Shown here piece after piece: positions 1 to 6,656 of a stretch of DNA of 64,000 nt. The stretch is from positions 186,001-250,000 of the forward strand of contig DAIPMW010000003.1 in the NCBI GenBank assembly GCA_036768475.1, in the 5' to 3' direction. The stretch comes from JAEUMD01 sp036768475 (GTDB lineage Bacteria > Pseudomonadota > Alphaproteobacteria > Rhizobiales > Hyphomicrobiaceae). The translations under genes were made by a program, and so were the position numbers. Within the stretch, counting starts at the first letter, position 1; each line of letters begins with the position of its first letter. The notes beneath the pieces were generated by a model that was not told the origin of the DNA, searched no databases, and was given only the letters and a program-made list of their open reading frames with translations.

Positions 1-113
1 ATCACCAGAAGCGCTGTCGTCAGCGCGTCCTTGAGGGCAACCGTAAATGCGGAGGGCTCGGCGGGCATATCGGCGCCTGTTGCCGTATGCGTCGTGGTTG
101 CCGGCGTCGTCAT
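1..113 (-). CDS. livM: Branched-chain amino acid ABC transporter permease LivM (N-terminal fragment)
   Basis: Only the first 37 codons lie in the window. The start codon is at 113-111, 3 bases after the livH stop. The visible N-terminus is hydrophilic, rich in Thr, Ala and Pro, and leads into a hydrophobic stretch. The sequence alone is too short to identify. The call rests on position: in Liv/HAAT operons the second inner-membrane permease, LivM, directly follows LivH. Together they form the membrane channel for periplasmic-binding-protein-dependent uptake of branched-chain or related amino acids. Confidence 0.6.
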   Translation of the reverse strand, partial: MTTPATTTHTATGADMPAEPSAFTVALKDALTTALLV

Positions 114-116
114 GTG

Positions 117-1031
<915 letters not shown>

Positions 1032-1580
1032 ATCCCTCTCCTCGCGAGTCGCATGGCCACGGCAAGGCCCGCCCCGGCTGAAGGGCAGGTTACGAGAGGG
1101 GGTGTCCGGAAACAATCGGACGGCGCCAATCGGGCACGGCCGGTAGCAATGTCGGCTCGGCGGCCTGCTCGGCCGTCAGCCTGACGCGCCGTAGCGGGCC
1201 GCCATGCGGCACGCAAACGCTCACGCTGCCCCAACAAGGTTCGCGGCCAGAAGTTGGCGCGCGCACCTCAGTTGCTCCCGGAGAATCTTCCCCCCCTTGC
1301 GACGTTAGCCTCGATACCGGGGCGGCGTCGAGCCTTTCGGGCAGGCGATCGGGGGCAGGCGATCGGGGGCAGGCGTCGGCTGTTGCTGTTAGTCGGCTGC
1401 AGGGAGCGGGAAAACCGTCCGCTAGAGCAGGTCAGGTTTTGATTGAATCACCTCAGGCCGTTGTGGCCTGGTCTATCTCTTTGTTTGAGAGCCTTAATCA
1501 CAGCCTCGATGGAAGCAGGTGCGCTTCCATCTCAGCCGATCCGGCTCTATATGCGCCGAGTGCGGAATACCCGACAAACC
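1032..1580. other. Gene-free stretch upstream of livH
   Basis: About 550 bases between livH and the CDGSH gene, both on the minus strand. It must contain the livH promoter. Its distal part holds a full copy of the dispersed module-A repeat (1424-1550). Between 1350 and 1375 the 10-mer gatcgggggc occurs as a short direct repeat. I see no convincing coding region. Confidence 0.6.
1424..1550 (+). repeat. Dispersed repeat, module A, copy 1
   Basis: About 127 bases closely matching 1966-2085 and, less well, 61527-61643. It starts with agagcaggtcagg, then ttgattgaatcacctcaggcc, a CAGGCC/GGCCTG hairpin, tttgtttgagagcct, and a GGAAGC/GCTTCC hairpin. It ends in a tail reading ctcagccgatc that is also found at 19356-19370 and 58888-58900. 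A CTAG tetranucleotide (1422-1425) marks the left border. The copy is intergenic, between livH and the CDGSH gene. Confidence 0.85.
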
Positions 1581-1823
1581 TCATAGAATATTGTGAGAAC
1601 CGTCGCAGAAAGGCTCGTCGTCGGTCGTTTTGCAGCCGCACAGATTATACGTGCCATCGGCGTCGACCGTGAAGCGCATGGGCTCCAGACCGGTTCCCTT
1701 GTGGGTGCCATCGCAGAAGGGCTGGTTCATGGATCGGCCGCAACGGCAGAAGAAATAGGGTTTGCCGGCGACGAGGTCGACCTGGAATGGTCCTTTCTGG
1801 GCGATGACGGGATCGTCTGCCAT
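1581..1823 (-). CDS. CDGSH iron-sulfur domain protein (two CDGSH motifs)
   Basis: Small 80-aa protein made almost entirely of two CDGSH-type zinc-finger-like motifs: CRCGRSMNQPFCDGTH (about residues 26-41) and CGCKTTDDEPFCDGSH (about 62-77). Each has the Cys-X-Cys ... Cys-Asp-Gly-X-His ligand set that holds one [2Fe-2S] cluster by three Cys and one His. Tandem-motif bacterial members of this length are common soluble proteins. They are presumed redox or Fe-S transfer proteins with no settled function. The start at 1823 has a GGAAGGA ribosome site. It lies upstream of livH on the same strand but is separated by 550 bases and a repeat, so they are not an obvious operon. Confidence 0.92.
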   Translation of the reverse strand: MADDPVIAQKGPFQVDLVAGKPYFFCRCGRSMNQPFCDGTHKGTGLEPMRFTVDADGTYNLCGCKTTDDEPFCDGSHNIL

Positions 1824-2172
1824 GCGATGTCCTTCCTTGTCCTTGCGCGTTTGGCGCGTTCCAGCCGTCGTGGCGGCTCCTGATCTGTGTCTCTGATGTT
1901 CTGCGGTGAAAGCGGCAACGGCTTAGCGGGATTGCGGTGCGCAGGCAAGCCGCGAGGTCAATTCCAGAGCAGGTCAGGTCTTGATTGAATCACCTCAGGC
2001 CGTTTTGGCCTGCTCTATCTTTTTGTTTGAGAGCCTCAATCACGGCCTCGATGGAAGCAGTCGTGCTTCCATCGAGGCTGATTAGGATAACACCTCATGA
2101 AAACGGCCCGCACAGATGACTGTGCGAGCCGCTCTTTGGTGTAGATGCAGGCATAAGGCAAATGGTGTGACC
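1824..2172. other. Gene-free stretch between CDGSH gene and soxZ
   Basis: About 350 bases. It holds the second full copy of the module-A repeat (1966-2085). The remainder should carry the CDGSH gene promoter and the 3' end of the soxYZ transcript. I see no convincing gene. Confidence 0.6.
1966..2085 (+). repeat. Dispersed repeat, module A, copy 2
   Basis: Same order of blocks as copy 1: agagcaggtcagg, ttgattgaatcacctcaggcc, a CAGGCC-GTTTT-GGCCTG hairpin, tttgtttgagagcctcaatcac, then a terminal hairpin. The terminal hairpin is perfect here: 14-bp arms at 2046-2059 and 2064-2077 around a GTCG loop. It lies 88 bases downstream of the soxZ stop on the minus strand. Confidence 0.85.
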
Positions 2173-2496
2173 TCAGCCGACGGTGACGGGAACTTTCTCG
2201 ACGACCTTTTCGCCTTTGTCGTCGACCCATGTCAGCTCCAGATCACCCGGGCCCGGCACCTTGAGATGGAAGGAGATATACGGGTTCGCGGACACGCCGG
2301 AAGACAGATCCGCCTTGAACACTTCCTTGCCGCCGAACGTTGCGGTGAAGGAATTGATAATGTTGCGGGGGATCAATTGTCCATCGCTGCCTTTGCGGAA
2401 GCCGGTCTCCATCACGTGGGTGATGAGTGTCTTGATTTCGATAACGTCGCCGGCCTTTTTAGCATTTTCGACCTTGATGCGGGGTTTACTCGCCAT
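2173..2496 (-). CDS. soxZ: Sulfur-oxidation carrier subunit SoxZ
   Basis: SoxZ (107 aa) is the partner of SoxY. The SoxYZ heterodimer carries thiosulfate-derived sulfur intermediates through the periplasmic Sox pathway. The protein opens with MASKPRIKVENAKKAGDVIE and contains LITHVMETGFRKGSDGQLIP, both typical of SoxZ, followed by an Ig-like beta-sandwich (GPGDLELTWVDDKGE). It has no signal peptide, as expected, because SoxZ is exported with the Tat substrate SoxY. It lies 16 bases downstream of soxY on the same strand, so the two form one operon. No soxA, soxX, soxB or soxCD is present in the window. Confidence 0.96.
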   Translation of the reverse strand: MASKPRIKVENAKKAGDVIEIKTLITHVMETGFRKGSDGQLIPRNIINSFTATFGGKEVFKADLSSGVSANPYISFHLKVPGPGDLELTWVDDKGEKVVEKVPVTVG

Positions 2497-2512
2497 TGTT
2501 CGTTTCTCCCTC

Positions 2513-2995
2513 TTAGCCGCCGCAGCCGCCGATGGTCACCTTCACCGTGCGCTTGCCGATTAGCATGGAGCCATTCGACAGCTCGGCGACCGCATAGATG
2601 TCCTGCGTTTTTGCAAGACGCATGCGGCTCGAAACCTTCGCCGTTCCCGACATCGCAGTGAAATGGAACGTGGCGATGGTGGGAGATGGGTTTCCGCTGG
2701 AGAGAATATGTACGGACTTGACGAAGTCGGCGTCCGTCATCGGGCTTTCGACAGTGACCGAGTAAGGTACGGTATTGCCGTTCTCGGCAATCTCGGGCAG
2801 CTCAATCGCCACCTTTGCCTCTTCGGCCTTCTTGTCACCGACGATCTTCTTCAGCACCTCGTCGAATGTCGGCTGCTTTTCCTGGGCATATGCCGCGCCG
2901 GTACGGCCAAACAATGCGGCAAGCGTGGCAGCTGCGGTGGCTCCGACCACAAAGTCGCGCCGATCCACAACTTCCAACTTCAGGCGTTGGGTCAT
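2513..2995 (-). CDS. soxY: Sulfur-oxidation carrier protein SoxY
   Basis: SoxY (160 aa) binds sulfur intermediates on its C-terminal Gly-Gly-Cys-Gly-Gly swinging arm, which is intact here (protein ends TIGGCGG). A Tat signal is visible at the N-terminus (VVDRRDFVVGATAAATLAAL, then AYAQ before a likely cleavage). The start at 2995 is preferred over an in-frame ATG at 3016. The upstream ATG would place the GGAAGGAG ribosome site inside the gene, and MTQRLKLEV puts the twin Arg at about residues 12-13. It is co-transcribed with soxZ. The upstream region is shared with the divergent soxS-like gene and includes a TTCAATTGAA palindrome at 3094-3103. Confidence 0.96.
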   Translation of the reverse strand: MTQRLKLEVVDRRDFVVGATAAATLAALFGRTGAAYAQEKQPTFDEVLKKIVGDKKAEEAKVAIELPEIAENGNTVPYSVTVESPMTDADFVKSVHILSSGNPSPTIATFHFTAMSGTAKVSSRMRLAKTQDIYAVAELSNGSMLIGKRTVKVTIGGCGG

Positions 2996-3093
2996 TCCTG
3001 CGTCTCCTTCCCCCAAACGATGGCTCGATTATAAGCTCCAAGGGGCACGCCCCTCTGACATACGCTCATAACAAGGCACGACACTCTCTGCTA

Positions 3094-3103
3094 TTCAATT
3101 GAA
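3094..3103. promoter_or_regulatory. Perfect 10-bp palindrome between soxY and soxS-like gene
   Basis: TTCAATTGAA, embedded in an AT-rich patch in the divergent region between soxY (start 2995) and the thioredoxin gene (3228). ArsR-family sulfur repressors of the BigR/SqrR/SoxR type bind AT-rich inverted repeats in such positions, and one is encoded at 5902-6279. Operator function is inferred. A single 10-bp palindrome could also arise by chance. Confidence 0.35.
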
Positions 3104-3227
3104 CGCAGATAGCGTCGACCTTGGGGCCTGAGTTACCCTGCACACGGTACTTCTTTTCAGGTTGGCGATACGCTAACATATTCATGGACGCGAATGCAAC
3201 GTAAACGTCTGGCGCAAAACCGGGCCA

Positions 3228-3803
3228 ATGCGGGAGCTGGAATCGTCGATGCGGAGAACGCCCTTACAGGGTTGCACGGGTCGGAGCTGCTCGGGCGCAT
3301 TCTGCATCCCCGGGAAGGCGAATTGGTTGGCAGGATTGCGTCAGTTATCAGGATCGGTGGCGGCGGTTTGGGCGTCGCCCACAGGTCTGCTATCCGCACT
3401 TCTCTTGATGCTCGGGCTCGTGCCGCTTGGTTTGTTGGGCCTGTCGGCGCCGACGTATGCTGGTCAGGGGGCGATAGCGACCGGCCCGGCTTCTCTCTCC
3501 CTGGTGATGATCGAGGAAGATGGTTGCGGGTACTGTCGCAAGTGGCTCGATGAGGTTGGTCCCGGTTATCCGTTCAGCGAGGAAGGTCATAAGGCGCCGC
3601 TCGTCAGGATCGATCGCACGAGCGAGGACGCCGCGCGCTTTACACGGGTTGTCTTCACGCCGACGTTCATTCTTCTCCGCGATGGCAAAGAACTCGGGCG
3701 CATCAACGGCTATCCCGGGCCGGATTTTTTCTGGAGCATGCTCGGCGAGATGCTGCGCAAGCACGAAGCTGCCGGATTGCCAGCATCGGCGTCCGGCCGC
3801 TGA
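3228..3803 (+). CDS. soxS: SoxS-like periplasmic thioredoxin
   Basis: Protein of up to 191 aa with one thioredoxin-like CXXC site (EEDGCGYCRKW, about residues 96-106), a cis-Pro region (VVFTPTFILL) and the C-terminal block GRINGYPGPDFFWSMLGEML. This matches SoxS of sulfur oxidisers, a periplasmic thiol-disulfide protein that keeps SoxY's Cys in the active reduced state. A hydrophobic segment (about residues 50-75, ending SAPTYAG) acts as signal or anchor. The start is uncertain. The 3228 ATG gives an unusually long polar stretch before the hydrophobic segment, and a second ATG (3249) or an internal TTG could be used. It is divergent from soxYZ, so the three genes probably share regulation. 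Confidence 0.85.
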   Translation: MRELESSMRRTPLQGCTGRSCSGAFCIPGKANWLAGLRQLSGSVAAVWASPTGLLSALLLMLGLVPLGLLGLSAPTYAGQGAIATGPASLSLVMIEEDGCGYCRKWLDEVGPGYPFSEEGHKAPLVRIDRTSEDAARFTRVVFTPTFILLRDGKELGRINGYPGPDFFWSMLGEMLRKHEAAGLPASASGR

Positions 3804-4031
3804 AGACCGTCAGTCTTGCTCATCCCATGTGTGACCAGCAAAGCACAAGTTTTATTGCATTGCAGTATCGCGTGCTAATCATGCGGTGCCTACAATTCTA
3901 TGCCGTGCCGGCGGCTTATCACTTGAAAAAAGAACGGGAACCCGGATTAATGGCTTCCGGGCGAATGAGAACAATAACGCCTGGCCAACTGCCCGCATAG
4001 CATTGCATTTTACAATCGGAGGAAACAACAC

Positions 4032-5336
4032 ATGACGGATTTCACAAGGCGTCAGTTTGGCAAAATTGCCGGTAGCGGCGCCATTGTCGCTGCCGGAGCT
4101 GGTGCGTTGGGGCAGTTCGCCATCGCGCAAGGCAAGGGCAAGGTCGTGGTGATCGGCGGCGGCGCGGGTGGTGCGACAGTGGCGCACCATGTCAAAAAGA
4201 GCGCCCCTGATCTCGATGTCACACTCGTCGAGATCAACAGCCAGTACACGACCTGTTTCTTCTCGAATCTTTACCTGGGCGGGTTCAGGACGCTGGAAAG
4301 TCTCACGCATGGCTATGATGGGCTCAAGGCGCTTGGCATCAATGTCGTTCACGACATGGCTGTCGGCATCGACGCAGAGAAGAAGACGGTCGCGCTGAAA
4401 GGTGGCGACACGCTCTCTTATGATCGGCTCGTGCTATCGCCGGGTATCGATTTCAAATACGAAGGCATCGAGGGCTACTCGGAGGACGCGGCGCAGATCA
4501 TGCCGCACGCATGGAAGGCTGGCCCGCAAACCAAGCTTTTGAAGGACAAGCTCATGGCCATGGAGGATGGCGGTCTCGTCATCATGGGACCGCCGAACAA
4601 TCCTTTTCGGTGCCCGCCGGGACCCTATGAGCGCATGTGCATGATCGCCCACTATCTGAAGACGGAGAAGCCGAAGTCGAAGCTGATTGTGCTCGATCCA
4701 AAGAAGACTATCTCCAAGCAGCCGGTGTTCTTGGAAGCGGTGAACAAATACTACAAGGACATCGTGCAGCTTAATCTCACCAACGAGATCGACGATTTCG
4801 CGGTGGTGAAGGTCGACGCGAAGACCGGTGAGGTGACGACGAAGAGCGGAGAGAAGTTCACCGCGGGCGTAGCCAACATCATTCCCAATCAGAAAGCCGG
4901 CAAGATCGCGCACGACGCAGGTTGCACGGACGGCGACTGGTGTCCTGTCGATCCGGCATCTTTCCTGTCGAAGAAGGTGCCGGACGTTTACGTGCTCGGG
5001 GATGCTTCGGTTGCAGCGGAGATGCCCAAGTCCGGTTTCTCAGCCAATAGCCAGGCCAAGGTGGTTGCTGCGCATATTGCGGCGGCACTTGCGGGCAAGC
5101 CGTCGTTCCCGGCGCGCTTCCGCAACACCTGCTGGTCGCTGGTCGGACCGAATGACAGCGTGAAGGTCGGTGCCAGCTATCAGGCCGGTGAGAAGGATGG
5201 AAAGTCAATGCTGGTTGCCAGCGGCGGGTTCGTCTCCAAGCCCGGCGAGGAGGCCAAGATGCGTGAAGAACAGTTCAACGAGAGCGTAGGCTGGTATTCC
5301 GGCATCACGACTGACATGTTCGCAAAGAGTGCGTGA
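4032..5336 (+). CDS. fccB: Sulfide dehydrogenase (flavocytochrome c) flavoprotein subunit
   Basis: FAD-dependent sulfide:cytochrome c oxidoreductase subunit (434 aa). It oxidises sulfide in the periplasm and passes electrons to a c-type cytochrome. A Tat signal (FTRRQFGKIAGSGAIVAAGA) is followed by the ADP-binding motif VVVIGGGAGGATVAHH (about residues 38-53). A second FAD-binding segment is PDVYVLGDASVAAEMPKSG. The redox-active Cys pair typical of FccB is visible as RCPPGPYERMC in the middle and NTCWSL in the C-terminal domain. A gaggaaaca ribosome site precedes the ATG. Its likely electron acceptor is the monoheme cytochrome at 5494-5820, which is convergent rather than co-transcribed. Confidence 0.94.
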   Translation: MTDFTRRQFGKIAGSGAIVAAGAGALGQFAIAQGKGKVVVIGGGAGGATVAHHVKKSAPDLDVTLVEINSQYTTCFFSNLYLGGFRTLESLTHGYDGLKALGINVVHDMAVGIDAEKKTVALKGGDTLSYDRLVLSPGIDFKYEGIEGYSEDAAQIMPHAWKAGPQTKLLKDKLMAMEDGGLVIMGPPNNPFRCPPGPYERMCMIAHYLKTEKPKSKLIVLDPKKTISKQPVFLEAVNKYYKDIVQLNLTNEIDDFAVVKVDAKTGEVTTKSGEKFTAGVANIIPNQKAGKIAHDAGCTDGDWCPVDPASFLSKKVPDVYVLGDASVAAEMPKSGFSANSQAKVVAAHIAAALAGKPSFPARFRNTCWSLVGPNDSVKVGASYQAGEKDGKSMLVASGGFVSKPGEEAKMREEQFNESVGWYSGITTDMFAKSA

Positions 5337-5383
5337 TGGCATGAGGTGTCGCGCGCGATAGCCGATGCGATAGAATGACAAGG

Positions 5384-5416
5384 ACGGGGGTGGCGCAGCG
5401 CTGCTCCCGTTTTTCT
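5384..5416 (+). terminator. Rho-independent terminator after fccB
   Basis: ACGGGGG (5384-5390) pairs with CTCCCGT (5404-5410) with one G-T pair. The loop itself contains GCGCAGCGC, and a TTTTTCTT tract follows. It lies 48 bases after the fccB stop and before the convergent cytochrome gene. Confidence 0.7.
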
Positions 5417-5493
5417 TGCTGGTTGGTCGTTGCAACATGGTCCCGCCCGATCGCCGCTCGGCTCAGCGCGACATGTGGCAACCTGCGCTGCTC

Positions 5494-5820
5494 TTATTGC
5501 TTCGGTTTCAGCGTCGAAAAATACATGCCAAGCGCGTTGAGTTGCTCCTCGTCGAGCGATTGGGCCACGGAGATCATCGCCTGGTTGGTGCGCTCGCCCT
5601 GTTTGTAGGACGTCATGACCGCAATAAAGGTGTCGATCGGCCAACCAACGATTGGAGGAATCCCGTTGTCGGTGCCGTCGATGCGGTGACACGTCGTGCA
5701 TTCGCCCGACAGATGCTCACCATAAGCCACTACGTTGGGGTTAGGGGACTGGGCTATTGCAAGTGACGGTAGCGCCAAAGCGGAGATACCCAAGACAACG
5801 AGGCGAGGCAACTTTCTCAT
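5494..5820 (-). CDS. Monoheme class I cytochrome c, FccA/SoxE-like
   Basis: A 108-aa protein with a Sec signal peptide (MRKLPRLVVLGISALALPSL, AIAQ cleavage) and one heme site CTTCH (about residues 41-45). A distal Met candidate (AMISVAQ or GMYF) follows. The segment GECTTCHRIDGTDNGIPPIVGW resembles the small cytochrome subunit of flavocytochrome c sulfide dehydrogenase, which is monoheme in green sulfur bacteria. It is therefore the probable electron acceptor of FccB. The start at 5820 is chosen over the ATG at 5826 because the GGGAGGAG site is 7 bases away from the former and touches the latter. It is convergent with fccB and downstream of the ArsR regulator on the same strand. Confidence 0.82.
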   Translation of the reverse strand: MRKLPRLVVLGISALALPSLAIAQSPNPNVVAYGEHLSGECTTCHRIDGTDNGIPPIVGWPIDTFIAVMTSYKQGERTNQAMISVAQSLDEEQLNALGMYFSTLKPKQ

Positions 5821-5901
5821 GCACATACTCCTCCCATCAATTTTGTTCCCGGATTACTTCGAGCGCGGCTGCTCGTGGCCAGGACATTTTTAAGGAGAAG
5901 A

Positions 5902-6279
5902 CTATCGCTCTTCGGCTGAGTTAGCCATTCCGTCCGCACAATAGTGGCGGTAGAGGGTGCCGACGATCTCGCGCGCGGCCTCATGCTTCAGCGAGTAATA
6001 TGCAAAGTGGCCGCGACGCTCGGCCTGAACAAGACCGTGCAGGCGCAGATGTGTCAGGTGTTGGGAGGTCAGACTCTGGCGTGCGCCGATGGCATCGGAA
6101 ATTTCCGTCACCGTTTTTTCGCCATCCATGAGCAGGCACAGGATCATCAGGCGGTGCGGGCTGCCGATGGAGCGAAGCAGTTTGGTCGCCTCGCCCGCAG
6201 CCGTACGCATGCCGTCGACAAGCTCGTCGCCTTCGGGCTCTTCCAGGTCAAAATCTTCGACAGAGTTCGCACAGTTCAT
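5902..6279 (-). CDS. ArsR-family sulfide/persulfide-sensing repressor (SqrR/BigR/SoxR-like)
   Basis: Winged-helix protein of 125 aa with an ArsR-type HTH (TVTEISDAIGARQSLTSQHL). It keeps Cys48 (LMILCLL) and Cys114 (YRHYCADG). In SqrR and BigR two Cys at equivalent positions form a tetrasulfide or disulfide upon sulfide stress, releasing the repressor. It lacks the ArsR metal-binding CXC site. Placed next to fccB, the cytochrome and soxYZ, it is the likely repressor of the sulfur block. The stop lies 82 bases upstream of the cytochrome start on the same strand, so the two may be co-transcribed. Family and sensing residues are seen; the target genes are inferred. Confidence 0.87.
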   Translation of the reverse strand: MNCANSVEDFDLEEPEGDELVDGMRTAAGEATKLLRSIGSPHRLMILCLLMDGEKTVTEISDAIGARQSLTSQHLTHLRLHGLVQAERRGHFAYYSLKHEAAREIVGTLYRHYCADGMANSAEER

Positions 6280-6656
6280 GATTTAATTGTCTTTTTGCTT
6301 GTGAACTCGGATCCCAGAGCAGGCAACGGGTCTCGATTCGATTGCTGCTTACATTGTTACGATAGAGGCGCGGCCTCGCAATCGCAAGAAACCGCAGATG
6401 TCGAAAGCTGATGTTTGCCAGTTTTCGAACGGAACCGGCATGCCCTGCAAAGCTCGAAGTTAACTTTTTGGAAAATGTGGCAAACTCCGATACGCTCGCG
6501 TCATTGGCTCGGACCTCAAGCCGGCAGCTCTCGAAAACTACCAAATATGAGGAGATGTGTAACGCCGCAAGTTGACGTTTACGTCAACTTGATCTAGTCA
6601 AAAGGGTGGGCTGAGGCGGGCCCGCGGAGGGGCAAGTTGTCGCAAGGAGGCGGTGG
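6280..6656. other. Divergent regulatory region arsR/fadE
   Basis: 377 bases between the ArsR gene (minus) and fadE (plus). Near the ArsR start is an AGTTCA...TGAACT inverted repeat (6273-6278 and 6302-6307). Near fadE is the 24-base palindrome at 6568-6591. No coding region is evident. Confidence 0.6.
6568..6591. promoter_or_regulatory. Perfect palindromic operator upstream of fadE
   Basis: Two perfect 11-bp arms (CAAGTTGACGT and ACGTCAACTTG) separated by TT. The core TTGACG...CGTCAA resembles operators of MerR-family LiuR-type regulators of branched-chain and fatty acid catabolism, which bind symmetric ACGT-containing sites. The site ends 66 bases before the fadE start. A MerR-family regulator is encoded at 13993-14436 beside fadD, and it is the natural candidate. 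The palindrome is directly seen; the regulator assignment is inferred. Confidence 0.7.

Noticed and set aside
1254..1442. Short plus-strand frame before repeat copy 1
   Set aside because: Runs into the repeat, lacks a ribosome site and resembles random GC-rich sequence.
1424..2085. Two similar units close together considered as a CRISPR array
   Set aside because: Units are about 120 bases long, contain internal hairpins, are separated by a gene, and occur elsewhere in the window; no short regular repeat-spacer pattern exists.
3941..3961. CCCGGA...TCCGGG inverted repeat upstream of fccB
   Set aside because: Only 6-bp GC arms with a 9-base spacer, common by chance in this composition. It has no T-tract and differs from the AT-rich operators expected for the sulfur repressor.
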